From Comamonadaceae bacterium (GTDB lineage Bacteria; Pseudomonadota; Gammaproteobacteria; Burkholderiales; Burkholderiaceae_C): a DNA stretch of 37,821 bases. The position numbers and the translations under genes are program-made. Below are positions 29,621-37,357 of this stretch, piece after piece; the first letter of the stretch is position 1, and the number at the start of each line of letters is the position of its first letter. The stretch covers positions 1 to 37,821 of the forward strand of contig CANJNC010000035.1 in assembly GCA_947475685.1 (NCBI GenBank). Direction: 5' to 3'. The notes beneath the pieces were generated by a model. It had not been told where the DNA came from, did no database searches, and worked only from the letters and a program-made list of their open reading frames with translations.

Positions 29621-30154
29621 TCAACGAATCGATTCAAAAAACATATTTTGGGCTTCAAAATCAACTTTATTTTTTTCTTGTTTTTTCCCTAAATAGATGC
29701 CCAATTGATAAACCCATTGGCCTTGCTCAAACCATCTCCAGTCCGCCTGGATGCCTTTGTGGTTGCTCAAGCCATACACCATCACTTCTTTGTTTTCAAT
29801 TTTAAGTTTTTTAACATCTTTACTTGGCGCTTCGATGTGATCTGAACCCGTTAAAGCATGCAAGCTTGCCTTTTGCCACAAGACAATCATGTCCTCAGTC
29901 TTCATGTTTTCAGCTCGTTTGAGTCGGCTGATCGTGAAGTTTGTATTTTCCACATTGCAAGCAGCCATGACCAAGACTTGTTTTTCTTTGTCAATGGAAA
30001 CTTCTTTTCTTTGTTCATTCGGCTTACAAGGAATTAAAAATGTCAACGGATCGTCCTCAAACCTGTACTCTCTCCAATTAAAACTGGGCGAGCACGAACC
30101 TAGAAGCAGCAAAAAAACAAATCTTTGACATTGCGTTGCCCACTTGTGAAACAT
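29621..30154 (-). CDS. Putative lipoprotein, function unknown
   Basis: From ATG 30154 the protein has 177 residues. Residues 10-20 are hydrophobic and run into a lipobox LGSC, so Cys21 would be the lipidated residue. The mature part is mixed and charged, with NTNFTISRLKRAENMKTEDM and a C-terminal DWRWFEQGQWVYQLGIYLG. I recognise no domain. GAGG nine bases upstream supports this start; an in-frame TTG at 30169 is weaker. It heads the run lipoprotein-MFS-EIIA-HPr-EI-hyi and may serve the neighbouring carrier or the envelope. Confidence 0.7.
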   Translation of the reverse strand: MFHKWATQCQRFVFLLLLGSCSPSFNWREYRFEDDPLTFLIPCKPNEQRKEVSIDKEKQVLVMAACNVENTNFTISRLKRAENMKTEDMIVLWQKASLHALTGSDHIEAPSKDVKKLKIENKEVMVYGLSNHKGIQADWRWFEQGQWVYQLGIYLGKKQEKNKVDFEAQNMFFESIR

Positions 30155-30271
30155 GACAAAGATCCTCAAAGAGCAAAGCGGAGCTCAACCTTAAGTTGCG
30201 CCCCGCTTGATTGTTAAATGTCCTATGAACAAATCCTAAAGCACTCACACCAATTCACAGTCAAACGATGT

Positions 30272-30727
30272 TTACTTTTCTCTGAAATTATCATGGCAAT
30301 TCTTACAAGCACCGCCTACCGCTGCAGTGGCTGTTTTCAAATCTTCTAATTTACCGCTTTTTGCTGCGACATTGAGTTTTAAGATTTCATTGTTGAATTT
30401 TTCCTGAGCTTCTTTAAATTTCGAAGGATCTTTCCAAATTTCTGGCTTTGCTTTTGTATCTCCTTTGTCCGATCCCTCTACAAAAGCGGTCCACGGGAGT
30501 TTAGCAACCATCTCAACCACAACTTCATTTTCAATCACTTGTTTGGCGTCAAATGGAGCTTTTCCTTGAGCCATTGCGCCCAGTCTTGAAAAATGAGTCC
30601 CCAAAACCGTCAATACCGCTTTTCTATACTTGATCGCATCTTCTGGCTTAGCAAATTGTGCAAATGCTGAAAAAGATGCCATCAAGGTCAGGCAGGTCAA
30701 AATATATCCAAAAAATTTTAACTTCAT
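30272..30727 (-). CDS. Cytochrome c' (c-556-like), periplasmic
   Basis: From ATG 30727 the protein has 151 residues with a signal peptide (1-23, cut after AFA). The single haem c site CKNCH is at 141-145, very near the C-terminus, and the rest is predicted helical (DAIKYRKAVLTVLGTHFSRLGAMAQG), as expected for the four-helix cytochrome c' family. AAGGA seven bases before the ATG fixes the start; eight more residues from 30751 would spoil the signal peptide. It is divergent from a b-type cytochrome gene, suggesting the two exchange electrons. Family members bind NO or act as electron carriers. Confidence 0.92.
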   Translation of the reverse strand: MKLKFFGYILTCLTLMASFSAFAQFAKPEDAIKYRKAVLTVLGTHFSRLGAMAQGKAPFDAKQVIENEVVVEMVAKLPWTAFVEGSDKGDTKAKPEIWKDPSKFKEAQEKFNNEILKLNVAAKSGKLEDLKTATAAVGGACKNCHDNFREK

Positions 30728-30762
30728 GTTTTTCCTTTTAGTTAATGACAAATTATTCTGAT

Positions 30763-30787
30763 GAACAAACTTAATTTTAGTTTGTTC
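30763..30787. promoter_or_regulatory. 25-bp inverted repeat, candidate operator of the cytochrome genes
   Basis: GAACAAACT (30763-30771) and AGTTTGTTC (30779-30787) are perfect 9-bp arms separated by seven bases. The element covers the -10 box of the putative cytochrome c' promoter and lies between the two divergent cytochrome genes. No T-run pattern suits a terminator. A dimeric regulator site is the simplest reading. Confidence 0.55.
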
Positions 30788-30802
30788 TCTTTTTTCTTAC
30801 AA
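30774..30802 (-). promoter_or_regulatory. Putative promoter of the cytochrome c' gene
   Basis: Read on the minus strand: TTGTAA (30802-30797), a 17-base spacer and TAAAAT (30779-30774). Transcription would begin near 30767, about 40 bases before the ATG at 30727. Confidence 0.55.
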
Positions 30803-30843
30803 ACACGGTTATATGTTATCTCAATTTTTATTTTTTTAACCAA

Positions 30844-30859
30844 GGCCGTCAATACGGCC
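30844..30859 (+). repeat. GC-rich hairpin in the leader of the cytochrome b gene
   Basis: GGCCGT (30844-30849) and ACGGCC (30854-30859) with loop CAAT form a stable hairpin inside otherwise very AT-rich DNA, 36 bases before the cytochrome b ATG. No T-run follows directly. It may be a leader structure. Confidence 0.4.
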
Positions 30860-30895
30860 CTTAAAATAGAGTTTTAATTTATATTTTTACTTTTT

Positions 30896-31558
30896 ATGGC
30901 CAATCTAGTCAAAATTTGGGATCTCCCAACACGGTTATTTCATGCGGCCTTGGTCTTTCTAATCGTTGCTGCATTTGTCACTGTCAAACTAGGAGATGAT
31001 TTGATGAGATTGCACGCACAAATTGGACTTGGTATCTTATCTTTGATTGTATTTCGTTTATGTTGGGGGGTTTTTGGTGGACATTGGTCCCAATTCAAGC
31101 ACTTTTCGTTGCATCCACGTCATGTAATTTCTTATCTCAAAGAGAACTCTTTCAATTCTCGATCCTATCCTGGACACAATCCTTTGGGGAGTTGGTCTGC
31201 AATATTGATGATCTTTGCCCTCGCTATACAAGCCCTGTCGGGTCTATGTAGCGATGATGAAATTCTTTTTAATGGGCCGTTAACGCCTTACCTGAATACG
31301 TCTCAAATTGAATGGGCAAGCTTTTATCATTCAGAAGTTGGACAGATGCTTATAATCACCCTCGTTGCAACCCATATTTTTGCAATTGTTTTTTACAAAT
31401 TCAAACTAAAGCAAGACCTGATCACACCCATGCTTTCAGGCAATAAAATTTCAGCCGCTTCTTTCACGCCATCTAAAGACAATCTCAAGACCAGATGGTT
31501 TGCGCTCGTCCTCTTTCTACTTATCGTTTCGCTCTTATTTCACTTTTTACCGATTTAA
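30896..31558 (+). CDS. Cytochrome b561-type membrane protein
   Basis: A 220-residue di-haem b-type cytochrome of the COG3658 kind. The opening VKIWDLPTRLFHAALV (5-20) is typical. About five membrane segments are seen (13-30, 43-60, 100-116, 150-168, 202-219). Candidate haem ligands are His16, His40, His145 and His160. It likely moves electrons between quinol and a periplasmic cytochrome c, and the divergent cytochrome c' is the obvious partner. The ATG at 30896 has no ribosome-binding site in an AT-rich leader, but the N-terminus fits the family. It is convergent with the peroxiredoxin gene. Confidence 0.9.
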   Translation: MANLVKIWDLPTRLFHAALVFLIVAAFVTVKLGDDLMRLHAQIGLGILSLIVFRLCWGVFGGHWSQFKHFSLHPRHVISYLKENSFNSRSYPGHNPLGSWSAILMIFALAIQALSGLCSDDEILFNGPLTPYLNTSQIEWASFYHSEVGQMLIITLVATHIFAIVFYKFKLKQDLITPMLSGNKISAASFTPSKDNLKTRWFALVLFLLIVSLLFHFLPI

Positions 31559-31591
31559 TTTTTTAACTTTCTATCTCTCAAGTTAATACCA

Positions 31592-31609
31592 TTGTTTTAA
31601 TTGTTTTAA
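31592..31609 (+). repeat. Tandem 9-bp duplication after the cytochrome b gene
   Basis: TTGTTTTAA occurs twice head to tail (31592-31600 and 31601-31609) in an AT-rich intergenic stretch. Probably a slippage product; no function suggested. Confidence 0.5.
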
Positions 31610-31632
31610 TCGCTCTAGTTTTTTTAACTCAA

Positions 31633-31671
31633 AAGAGATCAGAATCAACTTGTAAATGATTCAGATCTCTT
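31633..31671. terminator. Long hairpin between cytochrome b and peroxiredoxin genes
   Basis: AAGAGATCAGAATCA (31633-31647) and TGATTCAGATCTCTT (31657-31671) pair over 15 positions with one mismatch and a 9-base loop. On the minus strand it is followed by TTTT, consistent with termination of the peroxiredoxin message ten bases after its stop; on the plus strand it could stop cytochrome b read-through. Confidence 0.7.
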
Positions 31672-31680
31672 CGTTCTTTA

Positions 31681-32190
31681 TCAATGAGCTTTTGCTTGAG
31701 CAAGCATTGTTTTCGCATCACTCACAGCAAATTCACCTGGACCTTCAATATTTAAGCTCAACACTTTTCCATCTTTGACAAGCATGGAGTAACGGTTGCT
31801 TCTTAGACCTAGGCCACGCGCATTGAGATCAAGCGTCAATCCAACAGCTTGTGCAAAATCTGCACTTCCATCCGCAATGAATCTAATCTTGCCAGTTGCC
31901 TTTTGATCTTTTGACCATGCACCCATGACAAACGGATCGTTCACACTTAGACACCAGATCTCATCAATTCCACTTGACTTTAACGCCTCATAATTTTCAA
32001 TGTATCCAGGCACATGTTTAGCAGAACAGGTCGGTGTGAATGCACCAGGAACAGCAAAAATTGCTATTTTCTTTCCTGCTACTGCTTTTTCTATATCCAC
32101 GGGGTTAGGACCGATGGAACATCCATTGGTTTCTACTTCAATGAATTCAGACAACGTTAACTTGGGTAAAGCATCACCTACTTTAATCAT
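31681..32190 (-). CDS. Peroxiredoxin, Prx5-like
   Basis: A thiol peroxidase of 169 residues. The active-site pattern P-x3-T-x2-C is seen as Pro48, Thr52 and Cys55 in VPGAFTPTCS, the signature of the Prx5 branch; KHVPGYIENYE and LSVNDPFVMGAW follow as in the family. Extra cysteines are Cys24 and Cys80; which one, if any, resolves the disulphide is not clear. AAGGAG seven bases before the ATG is an excellent ribosome-binding site. It lies downstream of the ribosomal operon on the same strand, behind a hairpin after rpsQ, so probably has its own promoter. Confidence 0.95.
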   Translation of the reverse strand: MIKVGDALPKLTLSEFIEVETNGCSIGPNPVDIEKAVAGKKIAIFAVPGAFTPTCSAKHVPGYIENYEALKSSGIDEIWCLSVNDPFVMGAWSKDQKATGKIRFIADGSADFAQAVGLTLDLNARGLGLRSNRYSMLVKDGKVLSLNIEGPGEFAVSDAKTMLAQAKAH

Positions 32191-32233
32191 TTTTTATCTC
32201 CTTTAAATTGCGACCAGACATTATCACCTCCAT

Positions 32234-32260
32234 AATAACAAACGGCCCTTAACCGGGCCG
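32234..32260 (-). terminator. Terminator of the S10 operon after rpsQ
   Basis: On the minus strand CGGCCC (32260-32255) and GGGCCG (32248-32243) form a 6-bp all-GC stem with loop GGTTAA, followed by TTTGTTATT. It lies 36 bases after the rpsQ stop and before the peroxiredoxin gene. Confidence 0.65.
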
Positions 32261-32295
32261 CTTGCTAATCTATTGATCTATAAGTTGTAGGGTTT

Positions 32296-32565
32296 TTATA
32301 CAGTTTCAGCTTTTTCTACCAAACGCGACGCTACCCAGTTCTTGGTTTTAGAGATAGGTCTGCTCTCGGTAATTTCGATGGTATCTCCAATGTGGTATTC
32401 ACCTTTTTCATCATGGGCGTGATACTTACTTGACTTGCCAACAATCTTGCCGTAGAGAGCATGTTTAACACGTCTTTCAATTAAAACGGTTACTGTCTTT
32501 TCTCTTTTGTCGCTCACTACTTTGCCGATCAACGTGCGCTTGAGAGATTTTTTAGCTTCTGTCAT
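32296..32565 (-). CDS. rpsQ: 30S ribosomal protein S17
   Basis: An 89-residue 16S rRNA-binding protein of the OB-fold type. [34 protein letters not shown] is characteristic, with SKYHAHDE and [11 protein letters not shown] in the second half. It is the last gene of this S10 operon, 12 bp after rpmC. The spc operon (rplN onward), which directly follows in many bacteria, is not next; a peroxiredoxin gene is. Confidence 0.98.
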   Translation of the reverse strand: MTEAKKSLKRTLIGKVVSDKREKTVTVLIERRVKHALYGKIVGKSSKYHAHDEKGEYHIGDTIEITESRPISKTKNWVASRLVEKAETV

Positions 32566-32577
32566 GATGCTATCTCC

Positions 32578-32772
32578 TTATGGTTTTGCTTGCTTTTCAG
32601 CAAGAATCGTTTTTGCACGTGCAATACTTCTTCTGGTTTGACGAAGTTGCGATGTGTTGCTCAAATTTTGAGTTGCTTTTTGCATGCGCATACCAAAATG
32701 CGACTTTTGCAATTCTTTAATTTCTGCCTCTAAAGCAGTAGCGTCTTTGGCACGAAGCTCAGTTGTATTCAT
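32578..32772 (-). CDS. rpmC: 50S ribosomal protein L29
   Basis: A 64-residue helical-hairpin protein near the exit tunnel. MNTTELRAKDATALEAEIKEL and FGMRMQKATQNLSNTSQLRQTRR match the family. It lies 16 bp after rplP and 12 bp before rpsQ in the standard order. Confidence 0.97.
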   Translation of the reverse strand: MNTTELRAKDATALEAEIKELQKSHFGMRMQKATQNLSNTSQLRQTRRSIARAKTILAEKQAKP

Positions 32773-32788
32773 TTTTTTGCTCTCCTGT

Positions 32789-33205
32789 TTATTGACCCAA
32801 CATGCGGGTCACAAAGGTTGTACGCAAAGGCAACTTGGCTGCCGCCAAACGAAATGCTTCTCTTGCCAACTCTTCAGGTACGCCTACAATCTCATAGAGA
32901 ACCTTACCAGGTTGAATTTCTGCAACATAGTATTCAGGGTTGCCCTTTCCATTGCCCATGCGAACCTCTGCAGGTTTTTGAGAAATTGGTTTATCTGGAA
33001 ATACTCGAATCCAGATGCGACCGCCACGCTTTACGTGACGAGAAATTGCACGACGAGCAGATTCAATTTGACGAGCCGTTAATCGTCCACGATCGGTAGA
33101 TTTGAGGCCAAAATCACCGAATGCAACTGAGTTTCCTCTTGTTGCAATTCCAGTATTACGGCCTTTTTGTTCTTTGCGATATTTACGGCGTGCTGGTTGC
33201 AGCAT
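32789..33205 (-). CDS. rplP: 50S ribosomal protein L16
   Basis: A 138-residue protein at the central protuberance contacting A-site t[45 protein letters not shown] and [18 protein letters not shown] are diagnostic. The normal length and position, 2 bp after rpsC, support the call. Confidence 0.98.
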   Translation of the reverse strand: MLQPARRKYRKEQKGRNTGIATRGNSVAFGDFGLKSTDRGRLTARQIESARRAISRHVKRGGRIWIRVFPDKPISQKPAEVRMGNGKGNPEYYVAEIQPGKVLYEIVGVPEELAREAFRLAAAKLPLRTTFVTRMLGQ

Positions 33206-33207
33206 GC

Positions 33208-34113
33208 TTATTCTCCTTTACCGTCCGCAGCCGTGCCAGTGGATGCGGGCGCGCTCACCTTACGGACGCGCTTGACGGTGGTTTTAGGGGCATCCGTAGC
33301 TTCAGCGGGTTTATCGCTTCCATCAACTGGTGCGGCATTGGTTCCTGCAGGGCGACGAGCGCCTGTGCCTGCTCCGGCTCCTGCTCTTGCTGGACGATCA
33401 GAAGTAGGCCTTGCATCTCTACGAGGTCCACGAGGACGACGCTCTTCTTCTGTTTTCTGCTCAATCGAAGCTGGGGCATCATTGCGGCCCAAGGTATCGC
33501 CTTTATAAACCCATACCTTTACACCAATCACTCCATACGTGGTCTTGGCTTCAGAGGTTCCATAATCAATGTCCGCTCTCAATGTATGAAGTGGAACACG
33601 ACCTTCTCGGTACCATTCTGTCCGTGCAATTTCAATCCCATTTAAGCGACCTGAAGACATGATCTTGATGCCCTGAGCTCCTAAACGCATTGCATTTTGC
33701 ATAGCTCGTTTCATAGCTCTTCTAAACATGATCCTTTTCTCAAGTTGCTGCGTAATACTGTCGGCAATGAGTTGCGCATCAATCTCGGGCTTTCTTACTT
33801 CCTCTATGTTCACTGCGACAGGAACACCAAGGCGAGCAGCCAATTCTTTTTTCAAGCTTTCAATGTCTTCACCCTTTTTCCCAATCACAACGCCAGGTCG
33901 TGCTGAAAAAATAGTGATCCTCGCATTTTTTGCAGGACGCTCAATGAGGACTCTAGAGACTGCTGCATTTTTCAGCTTGGCTTTCAAGTATTCACGTACT
34001 TTGATATCTTCAGCAAGCATGCCAGCAAAATCTCGGTTGCTTGCATACCAGCGACTCGCCCAATTGCGACTTACCGACAAGCGGAAACCGGTTGGATGGA
34101 TTTTTTGTCCCAT
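33208..34113 (-). CDS. rpsC: 30S ribosomal protein S3 with long C-terminal extension
   Basis: S3 sits at the mRNA entry of the 30S subunit. Residues 1-210 are a normal S3: KIHPTGFRL, the KH domain with [21 protein letters not shown] (71-91), and [26 protein letters not shown]. From about residue 211 a 90-residue tail follows, rich in Ala, Arg, Gly and Pro ([28 protein letters not shown]) and ending in [10 protein letters not shown]. The E. coli protein has 233 residues in total, this one 301. Long tails occur in relatives, so this is a lineage feature rather than a fusion. rplV lies 12 bp upstream. Confidence 0.97.
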   Translation of the reverse strand: MGQKIHPTGFRLSVSRNWASRWYASNRDFAGMLAEDIKVREYLKAKLKNAAVSRVLIERPAKNARITIFSARPGVVIGKKGEDIESLKKELAARLGVPVAVNIEEVRKPEIDAQLIADSITQQLEKRIMFRRAMKRAMQNAMRLGAQGIKIMSSGRLNGIEIARTEWYREGRVPLHTLRADIDYGTSEAKTTYGVIGVKVWVYKGDTLGRNDAPASIEQKTEEERRPRGPRRDARPTSDRPARAGAGAGTGARRPAGTNAAPVDGSDKPAEATDAPKTTVKRVRKVSAPASTGTAADGKGE

Positions 34114-34125
34114 TTCTTAGGCCTT

Positions 34126-34455
34126 TCAGTTGCCAACCGTCACGTACACATGGCACGTGGGTTTACTAATACTATTTCCACGACCCTTAGCTCGGGCGGT
34201 AAAACGCTTAAGCGTTGCACCTTGCTCTACATAGATGGTTTTGACTTTGAGTTCATCAATGTCGGCCCCATCATTGTGTTCTGCATTAGCAATTGCAGAT
34301 TCCAGTACTTTTTTAACAATACCGGCTGCTTTTTTTTGTGTAAAGGTCAAAATGTTCAGGGCTTGATCCACTTTTTTTCCACGGATCAAATCAGCAACCA
34401 AGCGCCCCTTGTCGACTGATAAGCGAACGCCGCGGAGGACTGCACGTGTTTCCAT
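34126..34455 (-). CDS. rplV: 50S ribosomal protein L22
   Basis: A 109-residue protein lining the exit tunnel. [33 protein letters not shown] and the tunnel-hairpin region [13 protein letters not shown] match the family. It lies 10 bp after rpsS and 12 bp before rpsC. Confidence 0.97.
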   Translation of the reverse strand: METRAVLRGVRLSVDKGRLVADLIRGKKVDQALNILTFTQKKAAGIVKKVLESAIANAEHNDGADIDELKVKTIYVEQGATLKRFTARAKGRGNSISKPTCHVYVTVGN

Positions 34456-34465
34456 AGGTCTCTCC

Positions 34466-34744
34466 TTATTTCTTTTGGACTTTCTTGTCCGCTGGGTGAC
34501 CTTTGAATGTTCGAGTCAAAGCAAACTCGCCGAGTTTATGACCGACCATTTGGTCTGTGATGTAAACGGGAACATGTTGCTTGCCGTTGTGAACAGCAAT
34601 TGTCAAGCCTATGAACTCTGGGAGTATCATTGAACGTCTTGACCATGTTTTAATTGGTTTTTTGTCTTTTATTGCTACGGCCTTGTCTACCTTGACCATC
34701 AAATGATGGTCAACAAAGGGGCCTTTTTTGAGTGAGCGTGTCAT
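34466..34744 (-). CDS. rpsS: 30S ribosomal protein S19
   Basis: A 92-residue protein of the 30S head. [40 protein letters not shown] and [17 protein letters not shown] are family blocks. It lies 10 bp after rplB and 10 bp before rplV. Confidence 0.98.
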   Translation of the reverse strand: MTRSLKKGPFVDHHLMVKVDKAVAIKDKKPIKTWSRRSMILPEFIGLTIAVHNGKQHVPVYITDQMVGHKLGEFALTRTFKGHPADKKVQKK

Positions 34745-34754
34745 TGGTTACCCC

Positions 34755-35579
34755 TTACTTTTTACGACGTGACACAATCATCACTTGTGTACGTTTGTTA
34801 TTGCGGGTGCGGTAACCTTTGGTCATATTCCCCCAAGGATCAACTGGCACACGACCTTCTCCTGTTCGGCCTTCACCACCACCATGTGGGTGATCAACTG
34901 GGTTCATTGCAACGCCGCGAACGGTAGGTCTAATTCCCATCCACCGCTTGACACCAGCCTTGCCCAATTGACGCAGACTATGTTCTTCGTTGGCAACTTC
35001 GCCAATTGTGGCTCTGCACTCTATGTGAATTTTTCTTACCTCTCCAGATCGCAAACGAACCTGAGCATAGGTTCCTTCTCTGGCCAGTAATGTTGCTGAT
35101 GTACCCGCCGATCTTGCCATTTGTGCCCCTTTACCAATTTGCAATTCAATGCAATGGATGGTTGAACCCACTGGAATATTTCTAATCGGCAAGGTGTTTC
35201 CGGCACGGATTGGAGCTTCTGCGCCACTCATCAATGTAGCACCAACCTCCAAGCCTCTAGGCGCAATAATATAGCGTCTTTCGCCATCCGCATAGCATAG
35301 CAATGCAATATGGGCGGTCCTGTTTGGATCATACTCAATGCGTTCAACTTTTGCTGGAATGGCATCTTTGTTTCGTCGAAAATCAACTACGCGGTAGTGA
35401 TGCTTATGACCCCCACCTTTATGACGGGTTGTGATATGTCCATTGTTATTGCGACCCGCTTTTTGGAACTGCGGCTCTAACAAAGGAGCATATCCCTCTC
35501 CCTTATACAAATGATCTCTTGTCACTTTCACCACAGCGCGTTGGCCGGGTGAAGTTGGTTTCATTTTAATGACGGCCAT
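34755..35579 (-). CDS. rplB: 50S ribosomal protein L2
   Basis: A 274-residue protein close to the peptidyl transferase centre. [41 protein letters not shown] with the essential histidine region, and [17 protein letters not shown] are all present. It lies 2 bp after rplW and 10 bp before rpsS. Confidence 0.99.
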   Translation of the reverse strand: MAVIKMKPTSPGQRAVVKVTRDHLYKGEGYAPLLEPQFQKAGRNNNGHITTRHKGGGHKHHYRVVDFRRNKDAIPAKVERIEYDPNRTAHIALLCYADGERRYIIAPRGLEVGATLMSGAEAPIRAGNTLPIRNIPVGSTIHCIELQIGKGAQMARSAGTSATLLAREGTYAQVRLRSGEVRKIHIECRATIGEVANEEHSLRQLGKAGVKRWMGIRPTVRGVAMNPVDHPHGGGEGRTGEGRVPVDPWGNMTKGYRTRNNKRTQVMIVSRRKK

Positions 35580-35581
35580 GA

Positions 35582-35896
35582 TTAAGCAGCCTCCCCAGAT
35601 AGATTGAGCTCTTGACCAGGCATGAGCGTGACGTAAGCCTTTCTCACGTTATCTCTACGTCCAATAGAGCGACCAAATCGTTTGGTTTTACCTTTGGTAT
35701 TCACAACAGAAATACCTTTAACCGACACCTTGAACATCAGCTCAACAGCAGCTTTTATTTCTGGCTTAGTTGCGTCTTGCAATACCTTAAAGGTAACTGC
35801 ATTGCTTTTCTCGGCAATCATTGTTGCTTTTTCAGAAATTATAGGAGCGACCAATACTTGCATCAATCGACCTTCATCAAATTTTTGTGCGCTCAT
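35582..35896 (-). CDS. rplW: 50S ribosomal protein L23
   Basis: A 104-residue tunnel-exit protein that docks trigger factor and [43 protein letters not shown] and [22 protein letters not shown] are typical. Its start overlaps the end of rplD by 4 bp (ATGA arrangement), implying translational coupling. Confidence 0.98.
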   Translation of the reverse strand: MSAQKFDEGRLMQVLVAPIISEKATMIAEKSNAVTFKVLQDATKPEIKAAVELMFKVSVKGISVVNTKGKTKRFGRSIGRRDNVRKAYVTLMPGQELNLSGEAA

Positions 35897-36513
35897 GCGA
35901 ACATCTCCTTGAGTTGATCAATTGCAGCCTTTGTAACCAAAACCTTCTTGTAATGAACCAATGAAAGCGGATCAGCATAACGCGGCTCCACGACTAAAAC
36001 ATTGGGCAAATTACGAGAAGCCAAGTACAGGTTGTCATCAACTTGATCCGAAATGACCAACACGGAGTTCAAATTCATCGCTTTAAACTTCGCAGCCAAT
36101 AATTTTGTCTTTGGAGCTTCAACCGTCAATGTGTCTACAACCGCTAAACGACCTTCTCTTGCCAATTGGGACAAGATGGAGGCCATGCCAGCACGATACA
36201 TCTTTTTGTTGATTTTCTGTGTAAAGTTCTCTTCTGGACTGTTAGGAAAAGTTCTACCGCCTCCACGCCAAATGGGAGACGAAGTCATACCCGCTCTAGC
36301 TCGTCCAGTTCCCTTTTGTTTAAAGGGTTTTTTAGTGGAGTGCTTTACTTGCTCTCTGTCTTTTTGAGCACGGGTACCTTGGCGTGCATTGGCTTGGTAA
36401 GCGACAACTATTTGGTGAACCAAATCTTCGTTGTATGCTCTGCCAAAAACTGTTTCTGGGGCATCAAATTTTGATGACGCCTGGCCTTGATCATTGAGGA
36501 GTTCGAGCTGCAT
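35893..36513 (-). CDS. rplD: 50S ribosomal protein L4
   Basis: A 206-residue protein with an extended loop reaching the exit tunnel. [30 protein letters not shown] and [12 protein letters not shown] mark the loop. In E. coli L4 represses its own operon by acting on the S10 leader; no leader of that kind is evident before rpsJ here, where tuf is 2 bp upstream. It overlaps rplC by one base (TGATG) and rplW by four. Confidence 0.98.
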   Translation of the reverse strand: MQLELLNDQGQASSKFDAPETVFGRAYNEDLVHQIVVAYQANARQGTRAQKDREQVKHSTKKPFKQKGTGRARAGMTSSPIWRGGGRTFPNSPEENFTQKINKKMYRAGMASILSQLAREGRLAVVDTLTVEAPKTKLLAAKFKAMNLNSVLVISDQVDDNLYLASRNLPNVLVVEPRYADPLSLVHYKKVLVTKAAIDQLKEMFA

Positions 36514-37184
36514 CAGTTCGCTCCTTTGTTGCTAGATTTGATAGCTGGCCTGACTGTGACAAATCCACCAGCAGAGCCAGGAATTGCACCCTTGATCAAT
36601 AACAACTGACGAACTTCGTCAATTCGGATTACATCTAAATTTTGTGTTGTAACCGTTTCATCACCCATGTGGCCAGACATCCGTTTGCCAGGGAAAACTC
36701 GTCCCGGGTCTTGAGCCATTGAGATTGAACCAGGCACATTGTGTGAACGACTGTTACCGTGGGATGCTCTTTGTGAATGGAAGTTGTGACGTTTAATTGT
36801 TCCAGCAAAACCTTTACCAATAGAAGTGCCTTGCACATCTACTTTTTGACCGACAGCAAAGACGTCTGTAACAGGGACATTGGAACCAGTCGCATATTTT
36901 GCGGCCAAATCAGCTGTTACACGGAATTCTTGAATAATTTCACCGGCTTGTACACCTGCTTTTGCAAGATGTCCGGCAATTGGCTTGGTGACTCGAGAAG
37001 CTTTTCTCTCACCAAAAGTAACCTGTAAGGCTACATAGCCATCATTTTCCTGGGTTTTAACTTGTGACACTCGGTTGTTTGACACATCTACCACCGTGAC
37101 AGGCACTGCATCGCCCTCATCGGTAAATAGGCGCATCATGCCTACCTTGCGTCCAAGCAATCCCAAACGGGTACTTTGACTCAT
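36513..37184 (-). CDS. rplC: 50S ribosomal protein L3
   Basis: From ATG 37184 the protein has 223 residues. [44 protein letters not shown], the tip loop [13 protein letters not shown] and [12 protein letters not shown] are diagnostic. GGAGA eight bases upstream fixes the start; a further nine codons are open but begin without a proper signal. Unusually it is separated from rpsJ by 173 bp carrying two hairpins and a candidate promoter. Confidence 0.98.
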   Translation of the reverse strand: MSQSTRLGLLGRKVGMMRLFTDEGDAVPVTVVDVSNNRVSQVKTQENDGYVALQVTFGERKASRVTKPIAGHLAKAGVQAGEIIQEFRVTADLAAKYATGSNVPVTDVFAVGQKVDVQGTSIGKGFAGTIKRHNFHSQRASHGNSRSHNVPGSISMAQDPGRVFPGKRMSGHMGDETVTTQNLDVIRIDEVRQLLLIKGAIPGSAGGFVTVRPAIKSSNKGAN

Positions 37185-37261
37185 TTTTTTTCTCCAAAAC
37201 CCCCACCACAATCACTTCAATTGGCAATTGTGTTTTATATGTGAGAGACGGTTAATAAAGT

Positions 37262-37278
37262 TCTAGTTTTTTACTAGA
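37262..37278 (-). repeat. Small hairpin at the start of the rplC leader
   Basis: TCTAGT and ACTAGA (37262-37267 and 37273-37278) are perfect 6-bp complements with a 5-base loop. It begins where transcription from the candidate rplC promoter would start, so it would form a 5'-terminal stem on that message. Confidence 0.4.
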
Positions 37279-37285
37279 GCCTGCT

Positions 37286-37315
37286 ATTCTAACTCAAATT
37301 ACCGATTAATTGCAA
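37286..37315 (-). promoter_or_regulatory. Candidate internal promoter for rplC onward
   Basis: On the minus strand TTGCAA (37315-37310), an 18-base spacer and TAGAAT (37291-37286). The -10 matches five of six bases. Transcription would start near 37279, giving a leader of about 95 bases before rplC. Confidence 0.5.
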
Positions 37316-37320
37316 TAGAT

Positions 37321-37351
37321 AGATGGCCTAAATTCTCTATTTAGGCCATCT
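37321..37351 (-). repeat. 13-bp hairpin between rpsJ and rplC
   Basis: AGATGGCCTAAAT (37321-37333) and ATTTAGGCCATCT (37339-37351) are perfect complements around a 5-base loop, starting six bases after the rpsJ stop. On the coding (minus) strand no T-run follows it; the T-rich side (GTTTTATTATT) is on the plus strand. As a plain terminator it therefore points the wrong way; attenuation, RNA processing or 3'-end protection are alternatives. Confidence 0.6.
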
Positions 37352-37357
37352 GTTTTA

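Noticed and set aside
29608..30154. Fusion of lipoprotein and MFS genes broken by a frameshift
   Set aside because: The lipoprotein has a complete lipobox-to-stop reading frame and the carrier is complete from its first membrane segment; the 12-bp gap with a TTG start is simply tight packing.
33121..33645. Plus-strand 174-codon ORF opposite rpsC, rich in Ser, Arg and Cys
   Set aside because: Antisense to the low-complexity S3 tail, which generates long open frames; no start signal or homology.
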